This document shows positions 9,097-17,397 of a DNA stretch of 64,000 nt, piece by piece. Under the pieces are notes generated by a model, which saw only the letters and a list, made by a program, of their open reading frames with translations, was not told the DNA's origin and did not search any database. The position numbers and the translations under genes were made by a program. Within the stretch, counting starts at the first letter, position 1, and the number at the start of each line of letters is the position of its first letter. This stretch comes from CAVXXD01 sp963765625 (GTDB taxonomy: Bacteria > Actinomycetota > Geothermincolia > Geothermincolales > Geothermincolaceae), in NCBI GenBank assembly GCA_963765625.1, contig CAVXXD010000006.1:1-64000 (forward strand), written 5' to 3'.

Positions 9097-9118
9097 CGGG
9101 AGGACTGACGGGAGGTCT
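9091..9118 (+). repeat. Short tandem repeat in the intergenic spacer
   Basis: The 12-base unit GACTGACGGGAG occurs twice in tandem, and a third, diverged copy (GTCTGAC) runs into the next ATG. The first unit contains the stop codon of the upstream gene and the later ones supply the GGGAGG ribosome site of the hydrolase gene. It looks like a local replication-slippage duplication of a stop-plus-Shine-Dalgarno segment. Confidence 0.8.
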
Positions 9119-9121
9119 GAC

Positions 9122-10222
9122 ATGGGCACATTCCCGGAACGGGTGGTGTTCGAGGTCGAAGCGGAAGATGGGGCCGTCCTGCGCGGCAACCGCTACCCGC
9201 AGCCGGGGGGCCGCGCGGTGGTCTGCGGGCACGGGCTGGCCTCCACCAATTACGAGTTCGACCTGCCCCTGGCCGGTTTCAACCTGGCCGAGAAGCTCTA
9301 CGCCATGGGCTACGAGGTGTGGACGGTCAACTGGCGTGGCTCCGGCCACTATCCCGCCAACAGCGGGGCGCGGGACTGGCACCACTCCGGCGACTGGCCG
9401 GGCGCGGTGGACCTGCCGGCGATAATGGCGGCGGTAGAGGCGGAGGCGGGCGGGGCCGGCAAGGCCGGCAAGCGCCCCTTCTACTTCGGGCACAGCTTCG
9501 GGGGCATGACCCTCTACGCCTACCTGCAGGGCACTTTCATAGACAGGCGCGACTCATTCCGGGTCAAACGCGACCCCGACCTGGCCCGGGAGCGTAACGC
9601 CCGCCTGGCCGGAGTGGTGACGGCGGGCAGCCCCGTCTCCATGCACGGCTACGAGGTGGACTTGATAGAGAAGGTGCGGCGCTCACGGCCGGCGCAGGCG
9701 TACTTCAAGGCCATGGAGAGCTTGCTGCTGCGTCTGGACCGCACCAGCCCGCGCATCCCCCTGAGCGAGTTGGCCCTGGGGTTCGGCCTGGATCACCCCC
9801 GTGCCGCGCAGGCCATCATGACCTCCCCCCTGGCCTCCTTCTACCTGCAACCGCGCAACATGGGCCGGGAGGCCAGCGGGTTGTTCGGCACCTGGGCCGG
9901 CGGCTCCGTTTCGGCCCGGCACATGGCCCACATCATGCAGTTCTCGCGGCTAGGCGACTTCGCCCCTTTCGTGGCGGACGGCGAGCGGCCTCGTTTTACC
10001 TACACCGATGGCATACCCTCCATCACTACACCCCTGGTGATGATAGGTGGCGGGGCGGATTTCGTCCGCATCGACCGCTTGCGTGCCAGCGTCTTCGACC
10101 GGGTCTCCTCGGAGCATAAGCGCTTCATCGAAATACCCGGGGCGGGCCACGTGGACCAGCTCTACCTCATGGACCTCGCGGACGTCTTCGGCTGGCTGGA
10201 GGAGCGCGCCGGGGAGAGCTAA
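9122..10222 (+). CDS. Alpha/beta-hydrolase, lipase/esterase-like
   Basis: A 366-residue cytoplasmic alpha/beta-hydrolase. The oxyanion-hole region is VVCGHGLASTNYEFD, the NWRGSG segment follows, the nucleophile elbow is GHSFGGM with Ser near residue 126, an acidic residue lies in MIGGGADFVRIDRL, and the catalytic His is in IPGAGHVDQLYL. This layout resembles polyhydroxyalkanoate-depolymerase-like or lysosomal-acid-lipase-like hydrolases, but substrate cannot be told. No signal peptide is seen. GGGAGGT lies 5 bases before the ATG. It follows the GyrI-like gene in an apparent two-gene operon. Confidence 0.88.
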   Translation: MGTFPERVVFEVEAEDGAVLRGNRYPQPGGRAVVCGHGLASTNYEFDLPLAGFNLAEKLYAMGYEVWTVNWRGSGHYPANSGARDWHHSGDWPGAVDLPAIMAAVEAEAGGAGKAGKRPFYFGHSFGGMTLYAYLQGTFIDRRDSFRVKRDPDLARERNARLAGVVTAGSPVSMHGYEVDLIEKVRRSRPAQAYFKAMESLLLRLDRTSPRIPLSELALGFGLDHPRAAQAIMTSPLASFYLQPRNMGREASGLFGTWAGGSVSARHMAHIMQFSRLGDFAPFVADGERPRFTYTDGIPSITTPLVMIGGGADFVRIDRLRASVFDRVSSEHKRFIEIPGAGHVDQLYLMDLADVFGWLEERAGES

Positions 10223-10268
10223 AGGCTCATGGCCACTTTTGAGTGCCGAGTGACATGCATTGCCCTTT

Positions 10269-10619
10269 TCATTCACCCTGCTCTTTGTCGGATTCAATAC
10301 CAATGTTTGTAAATGTGGGGTCAATTAGTACTCCAATACCATCAATGCCATAACTGCCGAAGTATTTCTTGCGGATAAGTATGCCTATAGCAATGGCGCA
10401 TTCAGCAACAATAATCGAAATAATATTAAGCAACCACGAAGACTCAACCTGGCCGATGCCAACAACAAAGTAGATAACCAAAGGGATTTGGAAAACCATA
10501 AAAATCAGGAGTGCAAAATGCCTTAAGGCGAAGTAAAAACACTTCTGGATGAAACCCGTAATTTCGGTTTCGGCTAAATCCCGATGCGATTCTAGTTGAT
10601 CATTTTCTTTATCAAACAT
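10269..10619 (-). CDS. Small two-helix membrane protein, AT-rich gene
   Basis: A 116-residue protein with a charged N-terminus and two hydrophobic helices (about residues 33-55, FALLIFMVFQIPLVIYFVVG, and 62-84, WLLNIISIIVAECAIAIGIL). A positively charged RKKYFG stretch and a soluble tail follow. No family was recognised. An AAGGAGAAGGG site precedes the ATG. The gene and its flanks (10.26-10.82 kb) are clearly richer in A/T than the surroundings, so it may be acquired DNA. It is transcribed toward the hydrolase gene. Confidence 0.6.
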   Translation of the reverse strand: MFDKENDQLESHRDLAETEITGFIQKCFYFALRHFALLIFMVFQIPLVIYFVVGIGQVESSWLLNIISIIVAECAIAIGILIRKKYFGSYGIDGIGVLIDPTFTNIGIESDKEQGE

Positions 10620-10769
10620 AATTAATATGCCCTTCTCCTTACCAACATTATACCGTCAAACAAGGCAACAGCCCCTGCCGCCGTCATCGTCGTCTCATCG
10701 TTGATAATTGTGCGGGAAGGTTTCTATACATAGACTCCTCAGACATGCTCGATTTCTTTCTAAGGATTG

Positions 10770-10787
10770 TGTATCATTATTGATACA
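10770..10787. promoter_or_regulatory. Palindromic operator-like site
   Basis: A perfect inverted repeat, TGTATCA-TTAT-TGATACA, is followed immediately by a second imperfect one overlapping it (TGATACATGTATATCA). The pair lies about 36 bases before the start of the winged-helix gene. The spacing and symmetry suit autoregulation by that winged-helix protein. Confidence 0.5.
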
Positions 10788-10822
10788 TGTATATCATTTA
10801 TGTTACATAGAGGGGGAGGGGG

Positions 10823-11350
10823 ATGGCGATGCGCATTAAGAACCCGCTCGATGACATCTTCGGTAATCGCAACAACGTGAGGATACTCAGGCACATGACC
10901 CTTTATCCCTCACCGGTAATAACCGGGAGAGGCCTGGCGAAGGAGCTGGGCATGAGCCATGCGACCTGCATCCGGTCCCTGAACGCCCTGGTCGATACCG
11001 GCATCATCACGCGCAGGACCATCGGCAAGAGTAACGTTTACGAATCTCCTTGTCGATTCAGCGGTTTATTCCTGCTTCGAAGCTGAGAAGGACCTGCTGG
11101 ATGAGCTGTCAGACACGCTATGATATCAAGGGCAAGATACAGGCGGTCTATTTGTTCGGCAGTGTGGCCAGGGCGAAGATACTGCAGCAAGCGATATCGA
11201 TGTCCTGCTGGTCCTGTCGGAACGGGCAAGCGTGATGTGGAGAACGTACTGGAGGCAAACCGTAAAGCCGCCACCTATCGTTTCGCGCTGGATCAATGTC
11301 ATCGTATACGAATATGATGAATTTCAGCGAAAGGCCGGGGGCATGCCCTG
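10823..11350 (+). pseudogene. Decayed winged-helix plus nucleotidyltransferase gene
   Basis: The intact N-terminal frame (IFGNRNNVRILRHMTLYPSP, then GLAKELGMSHATCIRSLNAL) is a winged-helix DNA-binding domain. Past about residue 75 the frame breaks. Other frames then give pieces of a minimal nucleotidyltransferase: IQAVYLFGSVAR and, shifted, EDTAASDIDVLLVLSE. Together these reconstruct the GS...DxD active site of MNT-type nucleotidyltransferases, and a tail reading INVIVYEYDEFQRKAGGMP ends at a stop. Fused wHTH-MNT proteins of about 180-240 residues are known and often pair with HEPN toxins. At least two frame breaks and no intact partner make this a probable pseudogene, though sequence error could contribute. 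Confidence 0.7.
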
Positions 11351-11756
11351 ATCCGTGAAATCCATTCGGAGGAAAGCGCCTGGGGCACAGAGGCCGATTG
11401 GCAGAGCGAGCACTCGAGCGGCGACAGCAAGGCAAAGCAACTGATCCGAAAGCGCTTCTGAAAGCGATGAGGCTGAGCAATGTCGTGCCGTCGATGCGCG
11501 GTATAACGCGGTCCACGCGGTGAAGTTCAGGCGCATGACCGCCAGGGGGCAGCTATTTTTTGGGGCAGCGCAATCCAGTCGGCGGATTGGGATACCTGCT
11601 CTGGAGGAAAGCGGTCTGAGGCTTGGGCAAAAGTCAGAGGCACCGGGGGCGAATTTTAACACGGCTGCACGGCAGGAACTGACTCGCGGAATATTAGCAG
11701 CTCGAGTCGACAAGCGAGGCGAGCCATCCCCGGTCAGCCGGGTGTATCATTTAATC
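11351..11756. other. Intergenic stretch without an intact gene
   Basis: About 400 bases follow the decayed nucleotidyltransferase. Short open stretches read like fragments (for example RYNAVHAVKFRRM), perhaps of a lost HEPN-type partner, but no reading can be supported. The long frame that starts at 11520 merely runs through here into the next gene, whose conserved-looking sequence begins at 11757. Confidence 0.5.
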
Positions 11757-12734
11757 ATGGGCTTGGACATCGACCTGGAGCTGTTACGGGAATTCGAGAG
11801 CGGCATCGACCCGCGCCACCCCGAGCGGGGGGCCGTCCCCGCGCGAGTTCTGGGCTACGGGGAAATCAGCACCGTCTTCGAGATCGGTGAAGAAGGCCGG
11901 CGCGACCTCGCCTACAAGCGCATGCCCATCTTTCTCAACCAGGCGGAGCTGGCGAAGTACCTCGAGAGATACGACGAGTACAACTATCTGCTGGTGGAAG
12001 AAGTAGGGCTGCGCATGCCCGAATTCGGGCACGCTTCTTTTGAGATGAACAACGGGCGACCCATCGTCTTCCTGGCCCAGCGCAAGCTCGACCCCGCCTC
12101 CATCGGCAACAGCGTCATCCACCTGTTGCCGCCCGAGGAGGTTCCCCGCCTGGTGCGGCAGGTGCTGCGGGAGCTGGCCAGGGTGTGGAGGTACAACCGG
12201 GCGCAGGGCCGCGTCGAGATAGGCATCGACGGCCAGATCTCCAACTGGTCGGTGGCGGGCTTCGACGCCGCGCACCCGCGGCTGCCCGGCGAGGGCGAGA
12301 TCGAGCTACTCTACTTCGACACCAGCACGCCGCTGTACCGGGTGGACGGCGTGGACATGCTCGACCCCGAGCTCTTCCTGCGCAGCGCCCCCTCCTTCCT
12401 GGTGTGGCTGCTGCGCTGGCTCTTCCTGGAGGACGTGGTCACCCGCTACTTCGACTTCCACCTGGTGGCCGTGGACCTGGTGGCCAACTTCTACAAGGAG
12501 CAGCTTCCCGAACTGATCCCGGGGCTTATCGAGGAAGCCAACGACTTCTTTTTAAAAGAAGGGGCCGGCCTGGAGGTTGCGCCCCTGACGGAGAAGGAAG
12601 TGCGGTCGTACTACCGTGAGGACGCCCTGATCTGGCGGCTCTACCTGGGCATGCGCAAGGTCGACCGTTTTCTGCATACGCGCGTCCTGAGCCGGGATTA
12701 TCCTTACATTCTGCCGGGGAAGATAAAGAGATAA
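11757..12734 (+). CDS. Uncharacterised conserved protein (DUF6206-like)
   Basis: A 325-residue soluble protein beginning MGLDIDLELLREFESGID. It contains RVLGYGEISTVFEI, DLAYKRMPIF and YLLVEEVGLRMPE, which faintly recall the N-lobe of kinase-like folds. The C-terminal half is Trp/Tyr/Leu-rich (WLLRWLFLEDVVTRYFDFH). I believe it matches the family labelled DUF6206, of unknown function, though this is from memory. The ATG at 11757 was chosen because the upstream part of the frame is poor in coding character; no strong ribosome site is visible. It is followed 31 bases later by the aminotransferase gene. Confidence 0.7.
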   Translation: MGLDIDLELLREFESGIDPRHPERGAVPARVLGYGEISTVFEIGEEGRRDLAYKRMPIFLNQAELAKYLERYDEYNYLLVEEVGLRMPEFGHASFEMNNGRPIVFLAQRKLDPASIGNSVIHLLPPEEVPRLVRQVLRELARVWRYNRAQGRVEIGIDGQISNWSVAGFDAAHPRLPGEGEIELLYFDTSTPLYRVDGVDMLDPELFLRSAPSFLVWLLRWLFLEDVVTRYFDFHLVAVDLVANFYKEQLPELIPGLIEEANDFFLKEGAGLEVAPLTEKEVRSYYREDALIWRLYLGMRKVDRFLHTRVLSRDYPYILPGKIKR

Positions 12735-12765
12735 ACGGGTGTGAAGCGATAAAGGAGGCCGGGGC

Positions 12766-14022
12766 ATGAGCTATCATCGGGCAGGAGCCGCGCGAGGAGA
12801 TCAACCGGCTGTTCGAGCGTCACGTCAACAGCGGCAAGGTGGAGTTCTTCCGCAACGCCGGCATCGACTTCATCTTCGGCCGGCGCGAGGGGGTCTGGGT
12901 CTACGACATCGACGGCAAGCGGCGCCTGATCAACTGCAACTCCAACGGCGGCGTCTTCAACCTGGGGCACCGCAACCCCGAGGTGGTGGCGGCCGTGGTG
13001 GAGGCGCTGGAGGAACTGGACATCGGCACCCACCACACCGTCAGCGAGCACCGCGCCCTGCTGGCGGAGCGGCTGGCGCGCATCTCGCCGGGCGACGTCA
13101 ACCGGGTCATCTTCGGGGTGAGCGGGGGCGAGGCGGTGGACGCGGCCATCAAGCTGGCCCGCGGCTGCACCGGGCGGCCGGGCATCGTCTCGGCCGTGGG
13201 AGGCTACCACGGCCACACCGGCTTCGCCCTGCCGGCTGGTGCGGAGAGCTTCTCGGCCCCCTTCGAGCCGCTGGTGCCGGGCTACGCCCACGTCCCCTTC
13301 GGCGATCTTTCGGCACTGGAGGCTGTTGTGGGTGCGGACACCGCGGCGGTGCTGTTCGAGACCATCCCCGCCACCCTGGGTATCGCCATCCCGCCGGAGG
13401 ACTTCTTCGCGGGGGTGCGCCGCCTCTGCGACGAGCGCGGCGCGCTGTTCATCGCCGACGAGGTGCAGACCGGGCTGGGGAGGTGCGGCGCCTTCTGGGG
13501 CGTCGACACCTACGGGGTGGTGCCGGACATCATGGTCACCGCCAAGGGGCTGTCGGGCGGCATCTATCCCATCACCGCCACCCTCTACCGCGACGGGCTC
13601 AATCGCCTTCCTGCATGCCAACCCCTTCATCCACATCTCCACCTTCGGCGGGCCGGAGCCGGGCTGCCGCGCCGCCCTGAAGGTGCTGGACCTGCTGGAG
13701 GCGCCGGGATTTCTGGAGCATGTGCGGGAGATGGCCGGGGTGTTCGCGGCAGGCTTTCTCCGAGCTTGAGAAGAAGCACCCCGAGGTGCTGGTGGAGACG
13801 CGGCAGCGCGGGCTGATGATGGGTCTGAAAATGGCCAACGAGATGTGCGGCCCGCTGATGACGGTGGCCGGGTTCGACCACGGCATCCTCACCGTCTACG
13901 CCAACAACGACACTTCGGTCAGCCAGATCCTGCCGCCCCTGATCATCTCGGAAGAAGAGGCGCGGCAGGTGCTCGACTCCCTCGACGCCATGCTGGCGTG
14001 GGTGGAGGGCAAGCTGGCCTGA
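12766..14022 (+). CDS. Class III PLP aminotransferase, three frameshifts
   Basis: Pieces in three frames form one aminotransferase of about 418 residues related to acetylornithine/4-aminobutyrate aminotransferases. It transfers an amino group to a 2-oxoacid using pyridoxal phosphate. Landmarks are CNSNGGVFNLGHRNPEVV, the VSGGEAVDAAIKLAR cofactor loop, GGYHGHTGFAL, FIADEVQTGLGR with the cofactor-binding Asp, and MVTAKGLSGG with the Schiff-base Lys. Breaks occur near 12770, 13605 and 13757, and the parts on each side join well (AAGF then SELEKKHPEVLVETR). The ATG at 12766 has an AAAGGAGG site. Exact substrate is unknown; the breaks are probably sequence errors. Confidence 0.85.
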
Positions 14023-14027
14023 AATGG

Positions 14028-14111
14028 AATTGGGGTCAGACCCCTTCTTGATTTCGCGACCGTTTTACCTGGTCGCCGCATTTGAAATCAAGAAGGGGTC
14101 TGACCCCAATT
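14028..14111. repeat. 28-bp perfect inverted repeat with GGGGTCAGACCCC core
   Basis: Arms 14028-14055 and 14084-14111 are perfect reverse complements, separated by a 28-base loop. Each arm is AATT, the palindromic core GGGGTCAGACCCC, then TTCTTGATTTC. The element almost exactly fills the space between the stop codons of two convergent genes (14022 and 14115). It could fold into a very stable hairpin on either strand and act as a bidirectional barrier. It lacks a U-tract typical of intrinsic terminators. Confidence 0.9.
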
Positions 14112-14114
14112 TTC

Positions 14115-15463
14115 TTACGGGTGTGACAGTATCTCGGTGGCGGCCTTCTCGCCGGAACGCAGGGCACCCTCGACGCAGGAGACGAGGAACATGTACTCGC
14201 CGGCCAGGAAGAACCCGGGGACCTCGCGAGTAGTGGTCCTTCTGCATGAAGTGGATGGCCTGGGCCTGTCCCGGAGGATCGAGGCAGATGGCTTCTTTCC
14301 AGCGGGCGGTGACGGTGTGGTAGGGCTCGTCGGGCATGCGGCCGGGAACGATCGACTGCAGTTCCCTGATCATCAATTGCTTGAGTTCCTCTTCCGGCAT
14401 GGCCTCGTACCTCGCGGAATTCTTGCCGTAGGTCAGGCAATGCACCAGCCCACCGCCCGTGGGGGCGAAGTACTTCGACTTGCCGGCGGCGTCCGAGAAG
14501 CCGCCGTTGATGGTCCCTTCCGAACGCGGGATGGTCACGCCGTACCAGTCCTTGGGCAGCAGGCGGTTGCGCAGGGCGAAGATGAAGTGGACGCAGGAAC
14601 TGTAGGTGACCTTCTCCAGCGGCAGGCGCAGGGCGTCCGGCAGCCCCGGCGTGAGCTTCAGAGCAGCGGAAGCGGTGGTGGCGCAGATCACGGCGTCGGC
14701 TTCCTCGACGCCGGAATCGAGCTCGACGCCCTTGGCCCGGCCGTTTTCGAGGATGATGCGCCGCACCGGCGTGTTCAACTTAACGGCCTCGGCATTGGCA
14801 TCGTACATGGCGGTCATCAGCGAGCCGATGCCCCTTTCCAGCGCAACCAGCCCCGGCCCGAACAGGCCGAAGAGCAGGGCCAGGATGTGGGCGGCGCCGA
14901 TATTCTCCGGCTCACCCAGGGTCAGCGAGGCGGCCAGGGGCTGGAAGAAATACTCCAGGGCGCCCTTGCCGCCGTACTTCAGGGCGTATTCGGCGATGCT
15001 CATGTCGCAGAGGTCCAGCGCAGGCTCGGGGTCCATGGTGGAGAAATCGAAATCTTTCTTGCGCATGAGCATGTGCGGGAAGATCCTCAAGTATCTGGGG
15101 TATGGCCCAGTAGGGAGCACCCTTGAACTTGAGGAAATCGTTGCGCATCTTCCAGATGACCTTGGGGTCCGTGGTGGCCGCCATGGGGTTGAGCTTACCC
15201 TTGCGGTAGATGGCGGCGGTGAAGGTGAAGGGGAGTATCTCGTCCCCCATGCCCAGCTCGCGCATGTACTTGAAGGTGGTATCGCAAAGAGTGGCGGAGA
15301 ACTGCGCCCCCAGGTCGAAGGTGTAGCCCTTCTCCTGGAATCCCTGGGCCCGCCCCCCGGCGCTGCCGGTCTCCTCGTAGACGACGACTTCGACGCCCTG
15401 TTTCCTAAGTTCGTGCGCGGCAGCCAGTCCGGCGGCTCCGGCCCCTACTACTATGACTTTCAT
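14115..15463 (-). CDS. FAD-dependent oxidoreductase, phytoene-desaturase/amine-oxidase superfamily, two frameshifts
   Basis: The N-terminus MKVIVVGAGAAGLAAAHEL is a dinucleotide-binding Rossmann motif, followed by the FAD-contacting GSAGGRAQGFQEKGYTFDLG segment typical of phytoene desaturase/protoporphyrinogen oxidase-like flavoproteins. The frame shifts near 15095 (AIPQIL then RIFPHMLMRKKDF) and again near 14240, after which the conserved C-terminal FAD motif reads VPGFFLAGEYMFLVSCVEGALRSG and ends at TAA 14115. Total is about 449 residues. It would oxidise or isomerise a lipid- or amine-like substrate; which one cannot be told. The breaks are probably sequence errors. Confidence 0.85.
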
Positions 15464-15651
15464 AAGGTCTCCTTCCCTGCTCCCCTCCGAAGACCATTAT
15501 ACGACATCTTGTCGGGAGTGATAGGGGTAGAACTTCGTAACATGATTGTAATGTGGATCAGGAAACGCTGGCCCGTCTTGAACGTCTAAGTGAGTGATAA
15601 CGGTAATGTCATCGTAGTCGACCGGTTCAGGCAACGAAAGAGGTGATGATA

Positions 15652-15912
15652 ATGGCAAGCGTGAGATTCGCCAGCCAAGCCATGGAAGAACTAGGTCCTA
15701 TGGGCGCGAAGCGTGTCGGGCGGGCACTGATGATCGACGATATCAGCGATTCCGAGTACCAGGTCATGGGGGTGCGGGAGATAGCGGGTCCGATGGCCAG
15801 GATCGACTGCGTCCTGGACGGGATCATGGACGTTGTGATTCGCGTCGACCTTCTTCGGGAGGAGGTCTTTGTTGAGGATTTCCACCGCCACATCGGTGGA
15901 GCAGCGGTATAG
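15652..15912 (+). CDS. Small protein upstream of htrA
   Basis: An 86-residue acidic soluble protein (MASVRFASQAMEELGPMGAK... ending HRHIGGAAV) of unrecognised family. The ATG at 15652 follows a good GAAAGAGGTG site. The same sequence context (gGTGAnGATAATG) precedes the next gene's start at 15951, so the two are probably one transcript. No transmembrane or signal segment is seen. It may be a partner or regulator of the protease, which is only a guess from position. Confidence 0.5.
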   Translation: MASVRFASQAMEELGPMGAKRVGRALMIDDISDSEYQVMGVREIAGPMARIDCVLDGIMDVVIRVDLLREEVFVEDFHRHIGGAAV

Positions 15913-15950
15913 AATCTAATGTAGGTACATCGAAGTAAGGGGTGAAGATA

Positions 15951-17273
15951 ATGGATGAAGAAAAAAGGGAGGGGTTCGTCGAGGGCCAGCCGGAGATAGT
16001 TCCTCCGCCCGTGGAAGCGCCAACCGTCGAGTCGGAGGCGATCGAAGCACCTGTAAAAGCGGCGGTGACACCTCCGGCTTATGCGAGTCCCCCGCCGCCC
16101 CCTCCCCCGCCACCCCCGCAACCACCCGCCTCACTGACCCAGGGCGCGCCCGCCGGCAAGCAGTCCGGCGGAGGCAAGATGTTCCTGGTGGCCCTGCTCA
16201 CCGCCATCGTCACCAGCCTGGTGATCCTGGTCGGCCTGCCCCTGGTGTTCGGCAACAATCCCATCGATTTCCTGCGGGGAGAAGCCGAGGAAAAGATCAG
16301 CCAGGTGGCCGAGGAAAACCAGGTCTCCGAGGAAACGGTGGAGCGCGTGGTGGCGGGCGGCCAGGAAGCGGTGGTCGCGGCGTCGAAAAAGGCGCTCCCT
16401 TCGGTGGTCAACATCGAGGTGGCCGTGACCGGCGGCACCGGGGTGGGCTCCGGCTTCATCATCCGGGAGGACGGGTATATCCTCACCAATAACCACGTGG
16501 TGGAAAACGCCCGTGACATCAAGGTCTCGCTTCTGGACGGCAAGGTGATCGACGCCCGGGTTATCGGCACCGACCCCGACAACGATCTGGCGGTGATCAA
16601 GATAGACCAGGCGGACCTGCCCGTGGCCGAACTCGGTAAGTCCTCCGACCTGGTGGTGGGCGAGCTTGCAGTGGCCATCGGCAGCCCCCAGGGTTTCGAG
16701 CAGAGCGTCACCAGCGGCATCATCAGCGGGCTGCACCGTAACCTCTCGGGCAGCTACACCACCCAGGCCCTGCTTGACGTCATCCAGACCGACGCCGCCA
16801 TCAACCCCGGTAACTCCGGCGGCCCGCTCTGCAACGCCGACGGCCAGGTGGTCGGGATCAACACCGCCATCATCTCCGAGAGCGGCGGCTACGAGGGCAT
16901 CGGGTTTGCCATCCCCATCGACACGGCCAGACCGGTGGCGGAGCAGCTGATCGAGACCGGGTCCATCACCCACCCCTGGCTGGGCATCTCCGGCGCCACC
17001 CTCACTCCCGAAGTGGCCGAACAGTACAACCTGCAGATGGAGAGCGGGGCCCTGGTCCGCAACGTCTATCCGGACAGCCCGGCCGCCGAAGCTGGATTGA
17101 CCCAGGGAGACATCATCGTGGGTATAGACGGGCAGGAGATAGCCAGCATGGACGAACTGGTCCTGGAGATCAGAAGCCACCAGGTCGGCGAAAAGGTCAC
17201 CATATCTTATTATCGCGGCAACGACCTCAAGAAAGCCTCAGTCACTCTCACCGCGAAACCGAGCAACCTGTAG
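15951..17273 (+). CDS. HtrA/DegP-type membrane-anchored serine protease with PDZ domain
   Basis: A 440-residue envelope protease for damaged proteins. A cytoplasmic, proline-rich N-terminus (a run of about ten Pro near residue 50) is followed by one membrane helix (about residues 76-98), a short coiled-coil-like linker and a trypsin-like domain. The catalytic triad is visible: His in LTNNHVVEN, Asp in DPDNDLAVIK and Ser in NPGNSGGPL (about residue 289). A PDZ domain ends the protein (YPDSPAAEAGLTQGDIIVGI). The ATG at 15951 with an AAGGGGTGA site is preferred over the GTG nine bases earlier. A strong terminator follows. Confidence 0.93.
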   Translation: MDEEKREGFVEGQPEIVPPPVEAPTVESEAIEAPVKAAVTPPAYASPPPPPPPPPPQPPASLTQGAPAGKQSGGGKMFLVALLTAIVTSLVILVGLPLVFGNNPIDFLRGEAEEKISQVAEENQVSEETVERVVAGGQEAVVAASKKALPSVVNIEVAVTGGTGVGSGFIIREDGYILTNNHVVENARDIKVSLLDGKVIDARVIGTDPDNDLAVIKIDQADLPVAELGKSSDLVVGELAVAIGSPQGFEQSVTSGIISGLHRNLSGSYTTQALLDVIQTDAAINPGNSGGPLCNADGQVVGINTAIISESGGYEGIGFAIPIDTARPVAEQLIETGSITHPWLGISGATLTPEVAEQYNLQMESGALVRNVYPDSPAAEAGLTQGDIIVGIDGQEIASMDELVLEIRSHQVGEKVTISYYRGNDLKKASVTLTAKPSNL

Positions 17274-17290
17274 AGAACCAGGCCTTAAAA

Positions 17291-17326
17291 GAAGAAGAGC
17301 CCGGCGTCGCCGGGCTCTTCTTCTTT
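17291..17326 (+). terminator. Intrinsic terminator after htrA
   Basis: A perfect 16-bp stem (17291-17306 with 17308-17323) built around GAGCCCGGCG/CGCCGGGCTC is preceded by A's and followed by TTT. It ends the htrA transcript 18 bases past the stop. Confidence 0.85.
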
Positions 17327-17397
17327 CCGGTGCCGATCATCCCGCGGGAAATGTTGTAAAATGGCTTGCACTATAAAAAAGGAGAGAGGTTGAGCGG

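Noticed and set aside
12766..13680. Arg/Gly-rich 304-residue frame over the aminotransferase
   Set aside because: Low-complexity out-of-frame product; the aminotransferase motifs lie in the other frames.
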